Positions 27,493-37,183 of a DNA stretch of 64,000 nt are shown here, piece after piece. Within the stretch, counting starts at the first letter, position 1, and each line of letters starts with the position of its first letter. The position numbers and the translations under genes were made by a program. Source of the DNA: Streptococcus mitis (GTDB lineage: Bacteria; Bacillota; Bacilli; Lactobacillales; Streptococcaceae); contig NZ_JALDTZ010000006.1 in NCBI RefSeq assembly GCF_023109105.1, forward strand, positions 37,632 through 101,631, given 5' to 3'. The notes beneath the pieces are model-generated. The model was not told the origin of the DNA. It saw only the letters and a list, made by a program, of their open reading frames with translations, and did no database searches.

Positions 27493-27521
27493 ATTATATC
27501 ATAGATTTCAAGAAAAGTAAA
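27493..27521 (-). promoter_or_regulatory. ami operon promoter
   Basis: Minus strand: TTTACT (27516-27521), 17-bp spacer ending in TGA, TATAAT (27493-27498). It thus has both a -35 and an extended -10. Confidence 0.85.
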
Positions 27522-27523
27522 CG

Positions 27524-27538
27524 AATTTTCAGAATATT
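27524..27538. promoter_or_regulatory. CodY-like box upstream of amiA
   Basis: AATTTTCAGAATATT matches the CodY consensus AATTTTCWGAAAATT at 14 of 15 positions, 2 bp upstream of the ami -35. CodY represses peptide and amino-acid uptake genes in streptococci when branched-chain amino acids are plentiful; its use here is inferred from the motif. Confidence 0.65.
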
Positions 27539-27572
27539 TAGGCTTATTCATACAAAAAATCTGAAAAAACTA

Positions 27573-27601
27573 TTGACTGAGAATGATTTTCAAGGTATAA
27601 T
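27573..27601 (+). promoter_or_regulatory. tRNA-Cys promoter
   Basis: TTGACT (27573-27578), 17-bp spacer, TATAAT (27596-27601), 13 bp before the mature tRNA 5' end. Confidence 0.88.
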
Positions 27602-27613
27602 AATAAACGTTAA

Positions 27614-27684
27614 GGCGGTATAGCCAAGTGGTAAGGCACGGCTCTGCAAAAGCTTGATCGTCGGTTCAAATCCGTCTACCGCCT
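27614..27684 (+). tRNA. tRNA-Cys (anticodon GCA)
   Basis: A 71-nt cloverleaf. The acceptor stem GGCGGTA/TACCGCC is perfect; D arm GCC-AAGTGGTAA-GGC; anticodon loop CTGCAAA giving GCA; T loop TTCAAAT; discriminator T73 as usual for Cys. Two stem positions do not pair: C27/T43 in the anticodon stem and T50/T64 in the T stem. CCA is not encoded. It stands alone with its own promoter and terminator, divergent from ami. Confidence 0.95.
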
Positions 27685-27720
27685 TCTATAACTTGATTTA
27701 TCAGGTTCCGTTTGAACAGA

Positions 27721-27746
27721 AAGCCCAATTTAAAGGGCTTTTTTCT
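27721..27746 (+). terminator. tRNA-Cys terminator
   Basis: AAGCCC-aatttaaa-GGGCTT followed by a long T tract, 36 nt past the tRNA. Confidence 0.88.
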
Positions 27747-27841
27747 TTTTTCTTCGGATAAATACGGATAGATTTAGAAAAGTTTTGGGGCGGATTGGGG
27801 CTGAGTTTTTCGAGGGTACAATTCTCTTTTGAAATCAACTG
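27747..27841. other. Unexplained 95 bp between tRNA-Cys and the CNNM gene
   Basis: No start-to-stop gene is visible. A short minus-strand frame (VDFKRELYPRKTQPQSAPKL then F and a stop) could be the end of a lost integrase-like gene next to the tRNA, but it matches nothing firmly. I see no repeat of the tRNA 3' end. Confidence 0.3.
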
Positions 27842-27874
27842 AAAAAAGCTTTGCCACACATTGTGACAAAAGCC
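27842..27874 (-). terminator. Terminator of the CNNM/CBS gene
   Basis: Minus strand GGCTTTTGTCACA and TGTGGCAAAGC form a bulged stem followed by TTTTTTC, just past the stop at 27881. Confidence 0.8.
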
Positions 27875-27880
27875 TCTAGT

Positions 27881-29212
27881 TTACTCTGTTTCTTCTTCTA
27901 TTTCGACTTCTGTGATTTGGACTTTTACCTTAGTAACACGTCCATTTTTCACTTTATCATTGGTTAGGATAAGCTGTTTGTTTTGACTGACCAATTCATA
28001 GCTGAGTTTCTCAGTCGTTGGAATGGTCCCAACTCCTGTCAAATAATAACCAGCGATGGTATCAACGTCATCACTTTCCAGTTCAACATCAAAGTAGTCA
28101 TTAAAATCATTGAGATTCATGGTACCTTGAACAATATAAGTATCTTCTCCGATTTGATGAACTTCGATTTCTGCCTTATCTGTTTCGTCATCGATTTCCC
28201 CAACGATTTCCTCTAAGAGGTCTTCAAGGGTTACCAAACCAGCCATCCCACCGTATTCATCTAGCAAAATTGCCATTTGTCTTTGGGTATTGCGCAATTC
28301 TTTTAACAAGTCGTCCACAAAAATAGTTTCAGGAACAAAAAGTGGATCTTGTAAAATTCTCTTCCATACAATGTTATCAAAACCGTCTACAAAGGCTGCC
28401 TTAAGAAGACTCTTGGTGTGAATGATCCCAATCACGTTATCCTTGTCTCCATCATAGACAGGGATACGAGAATAATTTTGTTTTAAAATACTTTGGATAA
28501 TGGTTTGACTATCATCCTGAATATCGACCATAAAGGCATCCGTTCGAGGAACCATGACTTCTCTGGCCATCAATTCGTCCAGTGAAAAAATCCCCTGTAA
28601 CATCTCAATTTCGTCAGCATCAAGTGTTTCTTCACTATTTGTCAGCATGTACTCAATTTCATCACGGGTCATTTTTTCGTCAGCATCATCAAAGGTCATG
28701 GGAGTCAAACGACTCAAAAGATTGGTGGACGCAGACAAGAGCCAGACAAAAGGACTAACGAGTTTTCCTAACCCAATGATAATCGGTGCCGTTCGAATCG
28801 CCAAGGCATCTTTTAGATTAAGAGCGATTCTCTTAGGGTACAATTCCCCAAAAACGATGGAAATATAAGTCAAAAATGCTAAAGATAGAAAACTTGCAAC
28901 GGCATAAGCTGTTTCGCCATTTCCAAGCCAAGATGCAATCACACGTCCTAGAGTATCAGCTAGACTCGCCCCTGATAAGATCGTAATCAGGGTAATCCCT
29001 ACTTGAATGGTTGATAAAAAATGGTTAGGATTCTCTAATACCTTAAGCAAACGGATATAGCGTCTATCTCCTTCTTCTGCCTTTTGTTCAACCCGCGCTC
29101 GGTTAAGTGACACCATGGCCATTTCTGTAGCTGAGAAAAAGGCATTCAACACCGTCAAGATAAACAATAAAACAAATTGTAGCAACAAATTCTGACTACT
29201 TGGGTCTTCCAT
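27881..29212 (-). CDS. CNNM/CBS-domain transporter (hemolysin C/TlyC, CorC family)
   Basis: A 443-residue membrane protein with an N-terminal CNNM domain (DUF21; about four hydrophobic helices in residues 8-165, with LNAFFSATEMAMVSLNRARV), a CBS pair (about 205-330: MVPRTDAFMVD, YSRIPVYDGDKDNVIGIIHT) and a C-terminal CorC_HlyC domain. Relatives act in magnesium or other divalent cation homeostasis; the hemolysin label is historical. An extended -10 (TGA-TATAAT, 29245-29253) and AGGAG site lie upstream. Confidence 0.92.
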   Translation of the reverse strand: MEDPSSQNLLLQFVLLFILTVLNAFFSATEMAMVSLNRARVEQKAEEGDRRYIRLLKVLENPNHFLSTIQVGITLITILSGASLADTLGRVIASWLGNGETAYAVASFLSLAFLTYISIVFGELYPKRIALNLKDALAIRTAPIIIGLGKLVSPFVWLLSASTNLLSRLTPMTFDDADEKMTRDEIEYMLTNSEETLDADEIEMLQGIFSLDELMAREVMVPRTDAFMVDIQDDSQTIIQSILKQNYSRIPVYDGDKDNVIGIIHTKSLLKAAFVDGFDNIVWKRILQDPLFVPETIFVDDLLKELRNTQRQMAILLDEYGGMAGLVTLEDLLEEIVGEIDDETDKAEIEVHQIGEDTYIVQGTMNLNDFNDYFDVELESDDVDTIAGYYLTGVGTIPTTEKLSYELVSQNKQLILTNDKVKNGRVTKVKVQITEVEIEEETE

Positions 29213-29309
29213 AGTTCTTCTCCTAAAATAGTATCTTATCCTTTATTATATCACAAAATCTAATCCAGTACATATTATTTTTTTCTCAGTGTCTATTGTA
29301 GTCCTGCTT

Positions 29310-29413
29310 ATACTCAATGAAAATCAAAAAGCAAACTAGGAAGCTAGCCGCAGGCTGTACTTGAGTACGGCAAGGTGAAGCTGACGTGGTTTGAAGAGAT
29401 TTTCGAAGAGTAT
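29310..29413 (+). repeat. BOX element, boxA-boxC type
   Basis: ATACTCAATGAAAATCAAAA to TTTTCGAAGAGTAT, between the CNNM gene promoter and the endA terminator. Confidence 0.93.
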
Positions 29414-29428
29414 TAAACTAGTAAAAAG

Positions 29429-29459
29429 AACTCCTACATCCACAAGTGACATAGGAGTT
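29429..29459 (-). terminator. endA terminator
   Basis: Minus strand AACTCCTA and TAGGAGTT arms followed by CTTTTT. Confidence 0.85.
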
Positions 29460-29470
29460 TATGTTATCTT

Positions 29471-30514
<1,044 letters not shown>

Positions 30515-30528
<14 letters not shown>

Positions 30529-31798
30529 CATTTGCCTCAATCCGCTGAATCTTAGCACCTAGCTGCGCCAACTTCTCATGGAAGCGGTAGTAACCTCTAT
30601 CTAAGTGAACCAATTTACCAACCACAGTTTCTCCTTGTGCTACCAAACCTGTCAAAATCAAGGCTGCACTGGCACGAAGGTCAGTTGAAAGAACTTCTGC
30701 CCCCTGCAAAGGTTGACCACCAACAATACGAGCTGTATCACGAATAATCTCAGAATGCAAGCCCATGCGACGCATTTCTTCTAAGTGTTGGAAACGATTT
30801 TCGAAAACTGTCTCCACCATAGTTGATTCCCCTTTTGCGACGGTCATCAAGGCTGTAAATTGAGCCTGCATATCTGTTGGAAATCCTGGGTGGGGCAAGG
30901 TTTTCACATGAACAGCTTTTAAATTTTCTAGTTGAGAGCGAACTCGAATTCCTTCAGTCTCCTCTGTCACTTCCACTCCCATTTCAAGCAATTTGGCAAT
31001 CAAGGGACGGTTGTGCTCCCAAACAGCGTCTTTAATCAAGACATCACCACCAGTCATGGCAGCAGCTACCATAAAGGTTCCTGCTTCGATACGGTCTTGG
31101 ACTACATTGTGAGTCGTACCATGAAGTTTCTCAACACCAGTAATGGTAATGGTCTCTGTACCAGCACCCTTAACCTTAGCTCCCATTTCATTGAGGAGAA
31201 TGGCTAGGTCAACAATCTCAGGCTCACGCGCAGCATTTTCAATCACTGTTGCCCCATCAGCTAGAGTCGCTGCCATCATCAAGTTCTGCGTAGCACCAAC
31301 ACTTGGGAAGTCCATGTAGATATGAGCGCCATGCAAGCGATCAGCCTTGGCTTCGATGTAACCAGCTGTCTGACTAATCTTAGCTCCCATGGCTTCCAGA
31401 CCTTTCAAATGAAGATCAATAGGGCGGCTACCAATCGTACAACCACCTGGCATGGATACCTTGGCATGACCTACACGAGCAAGAATTGGTCCCAAGACAA
31501 CGATAGATGCACGCATCTTGCTGACATACTTGTAAGGAGCTTCCTCAGTGATATCGCCAGTCGCGTCCACCTCAACAAGATGAGCTTCTTCATTAAAATC
31601 CACCTTGGCATTCAAACCACGAACCACCTGATTCATAGTGAAAACATCTGACAAGATAGGAACATTCTGCAAGACTGTCTTTCCTTCACTTGCTAGAATA
31701 GTAGCTGCCAACAAAGGCAAGACTGCATTCTTTGCTCCTTCGATCGTAACACTTCCTACCAGACGATTATCGCCACCTTGAACCACAATTTTTTCCAT
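30515..31798 (-). CDS. murA: UDP-N-acetylglucosamine 1-carboxyvinyltransferase MurA
   Basis: First committed step of peptidoglycan synthesis, transferring enolpyruvate from PEP to UDP-GlcNAc; target of fosfomycin. The 427-residue protein keeps Lys23/Asn24 ([11 protein letters not shown]) and the catalytic loop with Cys120 in [12 protein letters not shown], so it should be fosfomycin-sensitive. Streptococci carry two MurA paralogues; this one is linked to epuA-endA. DUF1146 precedes it by 23 bp. Confidence 0.96.
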
Positions 31799-31821
31799 AC
31801 TTATTTCCTTTACTCTTGATT

Positions 31822-32052
31822 TTATAATAATCCTCTAAGCGCTTCTTGCCACAACTGATATAGGCTGATAAAGAAAGAACTCATGATGTAGCCCATTACA
31901 ATGCTGAAAAAGGCTACTAGTAAACGAACTTTTCCTGTATTCTCAGCTGTCACTTTTAAAACCTTTTCCCATCTAACAAGATTCTTTAAAAGGTAAAAAC
32001 TCACATAAATAAAGAGCATGTGACTGCTTAGAGTGAATAATAATTGAACCAT
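31822..32052 (-). CDS. DUF1146 family membrane protein, probably from a leaderless mRNA
   Basis: A 76-residue protein with two transmembrane helices (about 5-25 and 45-68) of the DUF1146/YwzB family, function unknown, regularly found before murA in Firmicutes. The extended -10 TGG-TATAAT ends only 6 nt before ATG 32052, so the transcript should begin at or next to the start codon. The 6-nt gap (AGTCAA) contains no ribosome site. Confidence 0.85.
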   Translation of the reverse strand: MVQLLFTLSSHMLFIYVSFYLLKNLVRWEKVLKVTAENTGKVRLLVAFFSIVMGYIMSSFFISLYQLWQEALRGLL

Positions 32053-32058
32053 TTGACT

Positions 32059-32067
32059 ATTATACCA
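32059..32067 (-). promoter_or_regulatory. Extended -10 promoter predicting a leaderless DUF1146-murA mRNA
   Basis: Minus strand TGGTATAAT followed by AGTCAA and ATG. With the usual 6-7 nt from -10 to start site, transcription begins on the A of ATG. Confidence 0.7.
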
Positions 32068-32108
32068 TCTTCTCTGTCTGTACGCTAGTTTGGAAACTTC
32101 ACTTAAAA

Positions 32109-33146
32109 CTAGGGATTGTTTTTCAAGTAATCAATTGCATCTTGTAGGGTTTTAACAGGCACGATTTTCATATCTGTCTTGATTGTTTTAGCTGCTTCCA
32201 GGGCTGTTCGGTAGTTATTTTTCGCATCAGGATGTGCTTTTTGTTCTTCTTCGCTAATAGGGTTATCAGGGGCAAAGAAAATAGCAGCACCTTCTCTAGC
32301 CGAAGCTACAACTTTCTTATCGATACCTCCAATGTCTCCCACATTACCATCTCGGTCAATGGTCCCTGTACCGGCAACAATACGGCCATTACGAAGACCT
32401 GGGTCAGCTATTTGGGTATAGATGGCCAGACTAAACATGAGACCTGCACTTGGACCGCCGATACCAGCTGTTGAAAAGCGAATTGGGACATCACTGGTCA
32501 CTTCTGTACGGTCAATCAAGCCGATTCCAATTCCATTTTTGCCATTTTCCAAGGTGATAATCTTACCTTCTGCAGACTTGGTTTGCCCATCCTCTTCATA
32601 AGTTACCTTGACTGAGTCCCCTAATTTTTGAGAATTGACGTAATCAATCAAGTCTTTGGAACTATCAAAGGTCTGATCATTGACTGCTGTGACCGTATCA
32701 GAGATGTTAAGAATCCCTTTAAAAGTCGAATCATCTGTCACAGTCAAAACATAAACCCCAAGATATTTGAGTTCGATATCTTTACCAGCTGTTTTTAGCC
32801 CTTGATATTTGGCCATATTTTGCGATGTTTGCATGTAGAATTGATTAATCCGCATAAATTCAACATCGGAAGAACCACCTGTAGTCTCTTGAGCACTACG
32901 AATATCTGTAAAAGGCGTCAACCATGCATAAATCATATGGGCTAAAGTAGCGTGCTGTACACCAACCGTAACGAATTGATAGGCCCCAGCTTCCTTATCT
33001 TCTGTGTCATTTACTTTAAGGACTTGGCGAATATCTTCCGAACCACCTGGAACTTCTATATAGTAGGGTAAGGGCACTACAAATGCCAAGAAAGTCACAA
33101 TTAAGGCTGCAATGACATATAAGGGCCATCTAATCTTTTTTTTCAT
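32109..33146 (-). CDS. sepM: SepM-type membrane PDZ/Lon-like protease
   Basis: Membrane-anchored serine protease; in S. mutans SepM trims the competence pheromone. The 345-residue protein has an N-terminal TM anchor (residues 8-28), a PDZ domain (about 125-200, [17 protein letters not shown]) and a C-terminal Lon-type catalytic domain with Ser233 in [11 protein letters not shown] and Lys277/278 in GGIDKKVVA. Overlaps coaD by 17 nt. Its substrate here is not shown by the sequence. Confidence 0.92.
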   Translation of the reverse strand: MKKKIRWPLYVIAALIVTFLAFVVPLPYYIEVPGGSEDIRQVLKVNDTEDKEAGAYQFVTVGVQHATLAHMIYAWLTPFTDIRSAQETTGGSSDVEFMRINQFYMQTSQNMAKYQGLKTAGKDIELKYLGVYVLTVTDDSTFKGILNISDTVTAVNDQTFDSSKDLIDYVNSQKLGDSVKVTYEEDGQTKSAEGKIITLENGKNGIGIGLIDRTEVTSDVPIRFSTAGIGGPSAGLMFSLAIYTQIADPGLRNGRIVAGTGTIDRDGNVGDIGGIDKKVVASAREGAAIFFAPDNPISEEEQKAHPDAKNNYRTALEAAKTIKTDMKIVPVKTLQDAIDYLKNNP

Positions 33147-33618
33147 TTTTTATTTCCTCCAAAATACTCTCAGGAACATAGCAGGTAATATCCTGACCAA
33201 ACTTCAAAAGTTCTCTAACACCTGATGAACTGATATAGAGATGTTCAGGTCGACTATGTAAATAAATGGTCTCCATATCAGGAGACAGCTGATGGTTGTA
33301 GTAATCAAAACTGGCTTCATATTGCAAATCCGCTGCATTCCTCAAACCACGCACTAGACAAGTAGCCCCCAGTCTTTTTGCGACATCAACCACCAATTCA
33401 TCATGAGAAGACACAACTTCAACACTTTCCAAATGTTTCAAAGCCTTTTCTAGCCCTCGTTTACGATTTTCGATAGGGAGAAATCCCTGTTTGTGGGGAT
33501 TGAAAAAAATACCGACATAGAGCTTATCAAAAAGTCTGCTAGCCCGTTCAATGATATCCAGATGCCCATTTGTCATCGGATCAAATGAGCCTGTGAATAA
33601 GCCAATCTTATCTGACAT
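33130..33618 (-). CDS. coaD: Phosphopantetheine adenylyltransferase
   Basis: Penultimate step of coenzyme A synthesis. The 162-residue nucleotidyltransferase has the TxGH-type motif [14 protein letters not shown] (His19) and the [10 protein letters not shown] motif near residue 130. Overlaps rsmD upstream by 11 nt and sepM downstream by 17 nt, forming rsmD-coaD-sepM. Confidence 0.97.
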   Translation of the reverse strand: MSDKIGLFTGSFDPMTNGHLDIIERASRLFDKLYVGIFFNPHKQGFLPIENRKRGLEKALKHLESVEVVSSHDELVVDVAKRLGATCLVRGLRNAADLQYEASFDYYNHQLSPDMETIYLHSRPEHLYISSSGVRELLKFGQDITCYVPESILEEIKNEKKD

Positions 33619-34147
33619 AGACTGTCACCTTACTAATTCCATAAATTTTTTCCTTCCAGATGCCTAGACAGGCAATTTCTTCTGGAAGCTCAACGGCCTT
33701 ATCCGTCTCGCACACGACCATAACATCTTCAGAAAAAAGCTCCCTCTCAGCCATTTTTTCAATATCTGCTACGATTTGTTCCTTAGCATAAGGAGGGTCT
33801 AAGAAAATGAGGTCAAATTCCCCAGATACCTGTTCCAATGCCCTTTCTGCATCCATCTTGAGGAGTTGAAATTTTCCAACTTCCTTGGTCATCTGAATAT
33901 TTTCAGCAATAATAGTCTGCGCCTTACGGTCTCGCTCCACCAAAACAGCGCTGGACATGCCACGCGATACTGCCTCGATAGATAAACCACCACTACCTGC
34001 ATACAGGTCCAAGACTCGTCCACCTTCAAAGTAGGGACCAATCATGTTAAAAATGGCTCCCCTAACCTTATCCGAAGTAGGTCTTGTCGTCTTGCCTTCT
34101 AGTGTCTTGAGGGGGCGTCCCCCATAGATTCCTGATACGATTTTCAT
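33608..34147 (-). CDS. rsmD: 16S rRNA (guanine966-N2)-methyltransferase RsmD
   Basis: Methylates G966 of 16S rRNA. The 179-residue protein has [19 protein letters not shown]-binding [19 protein letters not shown] (about 46-64) and the catalytic FLDPPY motif. A TGG-TATAAT promoter ends 7 nt before ATG 34147 with no ribosome site between (AAACGGT), so this operon is also predicted to be leaderless or to have a one-base leader. Confidence 0.95.
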   Translation of the reverse strand: MKIVSGIYGGRPLKTLEGKTTRPTSDKVRGAIFNMIGPYFEGGRVLDLYAGSGGLSIEAVSRGMSSAVLVERDRKAQTIIAENIQMTKEVGKFQLLKMDAERALEQVSGEFDLIFLDPPYAKEQIVADIEKMAERELFSEDVMVVCETDKAVELPEEIACLGIWKEKIYGISKVTVYVR

Positions 34148-34154
34148 ACCGTTT

Positions 34155-34163
34155 ATTATACCA
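34155..34163 (-). promoter_or_regulatory. Extended -10 promoter predicting a leaderless rsmD mRNA
   Basis: Minus strand TGGTATAAT, then AAACGGT, then ATG. Confidence 0.65.
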
Positions 34164-34190
34164 AATTATGGGCGAAAAGAGAAAGAAAAC

Positions 34191-34206
34191 CGAACCTTGC
34201 GGTTCG
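34191..34206 (-). terminator. asnA terminator
   Basis: CGAACC-GCAA-GGTTCG followed on the minus strand by GTTTTCTTT. Confidence 0.8.
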
Positions 34207-34211
34207 ATTCT

Positions 34212-35204
34212 CTATAAAATATTTTCGTAAGTATCGCGGACTTCTTGAGGCCAAACACTTGTTTGCACTTCTCCGATATGTTTCTTACGAAGTAGGAACA
34301 TGGCCATACGAGATTGTCCAATTCCTCCACCGATTGTCAATGGGAATAGGCCATTCAACAAAGCCTTGTGCCATTCCAATTCTAAGCGGTCTTCATCACC
34401 TGTGATGGCAACCTGACGGCGAAGCGTTTCTTCATCTACACGAATCCCCATAGAAGACAACTCAAAGGCTCCACCTAAAGACTCATTCCAAACAAGAATA
34501 TCACCATTTAGACCCTTGTAGCCATTTTCAGACTCGCTTGTCCAGTCATCGTAGTCTGGTGCACGTCCATCGTGCGGTTTACCGTCTGGTAATTCACCAC
34601 CGATACCGATCAAGAAGACTGCTCCAAATTCTTTACAGATAGCATTTTCACGCTCTTTTGGTGTCAAGTCTGGGTAACGCTCGACCAACTCCTCTGTATG
34701 GATAAAAGTGATTTGTTTTGGCAAGATTGATTCGATGTCATAGCGGGCTTCAACAGCTAACTCAGTAAGACGAATAGCCTTGTAAATCTTCTCAACTGTT
34801 TCTTTTAGATAAGCGATATTCCGTTTACCATTTGGGATAACTTTCTCCCAGTCCCACTGGTCAACATAAACAGAGTGGGTCGCATCCAGCGAATCTTCGT
34901 CTGGACGAAGGGCCTTCATGTGGACAAAAAGGCCTTCTCCCTCACCGAAACCAAAACGGGCCAAGGTATGGCGTTTCCATTTGGCAAGTGAGTGCACAAC
35001 TTCATAAGTAGCATCAGGGATTTGGAGAACCTTGACCGATACGGCATTCTCCACACCTGATAAATTATCCTGCATCCCGTCACCGACCCTACTCAAGATA
35101 GGGCCTTGAACTTCGACAACTTCTAGCTTGTCTTTCAAATACTGAGTAAAAGTGTTTTTAACAAAGGAAATTTCTTCTTGTTGGTGGATAAAACTTTTCT
35201 TCAT
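34212..35204 (-). CDS. asnA: Aspartate-ammonia ligase (asparagine synthetase A)
   Basis: Makes asparagine from aspartate, ammonia and ATP, using ammonia not glutamine. The 330-residue class-II-synthetase-like protein shows [15 protein letters not shown], the motif-2-like [13 protein letters not shown] and the C-terminal [14 protein letters not shown]. Monocistronic: a -10 (35235-35240) and GAGGAG site precede, a terminator follows. Its product is the substrate of the asparaginase at 60984. Confidence 0.97.
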   Translation of the reverse strand: MKKSFIHQQEEISFVKNTFTQYLKDKLEVVEVQGPILSRVGDGMQDNLSGVENAVSVKVLQIPDATYEVVHSLAKWKRHTLARFGFGEGEGLFVHMKALRPDEDSLDATHSVYVDQWDWEKVIPNGKRNIAYLKETVEKIYKAIRLTELAVEARYDIESILPKQITFIHTEELVERYPDLTPKERENAICKEFGAVFLIGIGGELPDGKPHDGRAPDYDDWTSESENGYKGLNGDILVWNESLGGAFELSSMGIRVDEETLRRQVAITGDEDRLELEWHKALLNGLFPLTIGGGIGQSRMAMFLLRKKHIGEVQTSVWPQEVRDTYENIL

Positions 35205-35273
35205 AAGCTACTCCTCAAAAATTTAATTAAAAGCATTATACACCTATTTCCAAGAAAAGAAAAGAGAAATTTT

Positions 35274-35305
35274 AAAAAAATCAGTGTCACTCAAAACACT
35301 GATTT
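35274..35305 (-). terminator. Terminator of the Bax-inhibitor-1 gene
   Basis: AAATCAGTGT and ACACTGATTT arms with seven T residues following on the minus strand. Confidence 0.88.
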
Positions 35306-35315
35306 CATAGACCTT

Positions 35316-35999
35316 TTAGTCATTACGACCGAAGATACGTAGAATACTTAGGAAGAGATTGATAAAATCAAGATAGATACTGAGAGCCATTGACACAACC
35401 CAACCTGTCGCTACACGGCCTTGTGATTGTTCATAGGCAAGGCGAATTCTTTGGTTGTCCCAAGCAATCAGCCCAGAAAAGACCAAGACCATGGCTACAC
35501 TGATCATATAGTCAAAGAAGCCACTAGCCAAGAAAACATTGACTATCATAGCAATAATCAAACCGATAAGAGCTGCCATCATAGCCCGACCAATCCCACT
35601 CAAGTCTTTCTTGGTGAATATTCCAACTGCCGCCATGACAAAGAAGAGAAGGGCGCTCGATACAAAGGCAGATAAAACTGTCCCTGGAGTATAGAAGGCC
35701 ACCACAAAACTGAGGGTAAAGCCGTTTAAAACTGAGTAAAGTAAAAATACTGGAAGAGCCGCTGGACTATTTCTTGAAGCCATGCTACTAGCAACGAAAA
35801 CCAAGGCCAACTCCGCAACAGTAGCAATGGTCAACCAGAGACGACCTTGCATCAAAAAGTAAACCAACTGTTGCTGAAATACAGTTAACATAAGACCTGA
35901 TACCAAAGCGGATAGTCCGATCCCCAGACCAACAAAGGCATAGACCTTAGCGTAAAATTGATTGAGACCTGCGCGGTCGTGAATAATAGTATGATTCAT
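35316..35999 (-). CDS. Bax inhibitor-1 / YccA family membrane protein
   Basis: A 227-residue protein with seven hydrophobic segments and the BI-1 family signature (LALVFVASSMA, GIFTKKDLSGIG, SIYLDFINLFLSILRIFG at the C-terminus with its two conserved Asp-type positions). Bacterial relatives act as pH-sensitive Ca2+ leak channels or modulate membrane proteases. TGT-TATAAT (36032-36040) and AAAGGAG lie upstream. Confidence 0.9.
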   Translation of the reverse strand: MNHTIIHDRAGLNQFYAKVYAFVGLGIGLSALVSGLMLTVFQQQLVYFLMQGRLWLTIATVAELALVFVASSMASRNSPAALPVFLLYSVLNGFTLSFVVAFYTPGTVLSAFVSSALLFFVMAAVGIFTKKDLSGIGRAMMAALIGLIIAMIVNVFLASGFFDYMISVAMVLVFSGLIAWDNQRIRLAYEQSQGRVATGWVVSMALSIYLDFINLFLSILRIFGRND

Positions 36000-36053
36000 C
36001 TTTTCTCCTTTTCTATGAATGTCTTTCCTTGATTATAACAAAGAAAGTTAAAA

Positions 36054-36794
36054 TTAGCTTAAATGGAAAATCAAAATACCAGCTGCGACTGCAACATTTA
36101 GACTCTCTGCCTGTCCCTTCATACTGATATGAACTAGTCTATCTGCACTTTCAGTCATAAGGTGACTAATTCCTTGACCTTCATTCCCCATGACTAGTAC
36201 AAAATTTTCCATAGGAAGCAGTTCTCTGTAATCAACAGAATCTTTAGATAGAGTTGTTGCTAGCACTGGGATACCTGCTTCTTTAGCTTCCTCAAGCAGT
36301 GTTTGACTAGTCATCTGATAAATAGGTAAATGAAAATGACTGCCTTGCATAGAACGTAAGGTCTTGAGACTGTAGATGTCTGCCGATTTATCTGAAACAA
36401 TCACTCCAGTAAAGCCTGCTGCATCCGCAGTCCGAATGATAGTTCCCACATTACCGGGATCTTGCACATCTTCCAAAAACAAGAACTTGCCCTGACTAAA
36501 GTCAGCTTGCCCTACTTCTTCTTTTTGAACAACGGCAACAATTCCCTGTGGAGTCTGAGAATCCGCCAAATCTAGCAAAATATCCTCTGAAACCCAGACA
36601 GTTTGCGGAAACGAGGCTAACCGTTCTCGGTAATTTTCCAGGGCAAAGATTTTCTCAATCGTCACTCCAGCTTGAACAGCTTCTTCAAACAAGTGCCAGC
36701 CTTCAATCAGATAAGCAGATTTGCGGTATTTTTTTTGGTGTAATTTCTTAGCATTTTTTACCACAGAATTGGCTTTTGAGGTTATAATAGTCAT
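36054..36794 (-). CDS. TrmH/SpoU family RNA methyltransferase, probably from a leaderless mRNA
   Basis: A 246-residue 2'-O-ribose methyltransferase with an N-terminal substrate-binding domain (about 1-95) and the knotted SPOUT domain with FLEDVQDPGNVGTIIRTADA, VMGNEGQGIS and SLNVAVAAGIL motifs. The target RNA cannot be read. I start it at ATG 36794 (MTIITSKAN), because an extended -10 (TGT-TATAAT) ends exactly 6 nt upstream, predicting transcription from the start codon; an upstream in-frame start at 36812 would lie before the promoter. Confidence 0.9.
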   Translation of the reverse strand: MTIITSKANSVVKNAKKLHQKKYRKSAYLIEGWHLFEEAVQAGVTIEKIFALENYRERLASFPQTVWVSEDILLDLADSQTPQGIVAVVQKEEVGQADFSQGKFLFLEDVQDPGNVGTIIRTADAAGFTGVIVSDKSADIYSLKTLRSMQGSHFHLPIYQMTSQTLLEEAKEAGIPVLATTLSKDSVDYRELLPMENFVLVMGNEGQGISHLMTESADRLVHISMKGQAESLNVAVAAGILIFHLS

Positions 36795-36800
36795 AGAAAT

Positions 36801-36809
36801 ATTATAACA
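36801..36809 (-). promoter_or_regulatory. Extended -10 promoter predicting a leaderless methyltransferase mRNA
   Basis: Minus strand TGTTATAAT, then ATTTCT, then ATG. It forms half of the inverted repeat GTTATAATA/TATTATAAC (36781-36789, 36800-36808); the other half carries a plus-strand TATAAT that may serve acylphosphatase. Confidence 0.7.
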
Positions 36810-36827
36810 CAATCAAAGGGGTTTGGT

Positions 36828-37106
36828 ATGCAAAAGGTTAGAATGATTGCCCAAGGTAGGGTGCAGGGAGTCGGCTTTCGTTGGGGCGTTTACAGCTTGG
36901 CGCTTGAAATTGGTGGTATCACAGGTCGGGTATGGAATAACGACGATGGTACAGTGGAAATCTTAGCCCAAGCAGACTCATCTGCTATCATGGCAAAATT
37001 TATCCAAGAAATCCGAAAAGGACCGACACCTTTTTCAAAAGTCAGCTACTTAGATGTCAAACTAAGCAATTTTCCTCCTTACCCTGACTTCAAAATCGCA
37101 AATTAG
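36828..37106 (+). CDS. Acylphosphatase
   Basis: Small (92 residues) enzyme hydrolysing acyl phosphates such as acetyl phosphate or 1,3-bisphosphoglycerate. The phosphate cradle GRVQGVGFRWG (Arg18) and the catalytic Asn in GRVWNNDDGTVEI are both present. The AAAGGGG site precedes ATG 36828. Divergent from the RNA methyltransferase across a 33-bp gap. Confidence 0.95.
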   Translation: MQKVRMIAQGRVQGVGFRWGVYSLALEIGGITGRVWNNDDGTVEILAQADSSAIMAKFIQEIRKGPTPFSKVSYLDVKLSNFPPYPDFKIAN

Positions 37107-37119
37107 GTCTCTAGAACTA

Positions 37120-37148
37120 TTGTATATTTTGTAAAAAAACAGTAGAAT
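37120..37148 (+). promoter_or_regulatory. yidC promoter
   Basis: TTGTAT (37120-37125), 17-bp spacer, TAGAAT (37143-37148); a further TATAAT occurs at 37156-37161. Confidence 0.65.
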
Positions 37149-37183
37149 AGAAAGGTATAATTTTTAAAGAAGGAATAAACACA

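Noticed and set aside
27747..27841. Integrase attachment scar next to tRNA-Cys
   Set aside because: The short reading frame is unconvincing and there is no repeat of the tRNA 3' end; kept only as an unexplained stretch.
36781..36808. GTTATAATA/TATTATAAC inverted repeat as a repressor operator
   Set aside because: Each half is a -10 hexamer facing outward between divergent genes, which explains the symmetry without a repressor.
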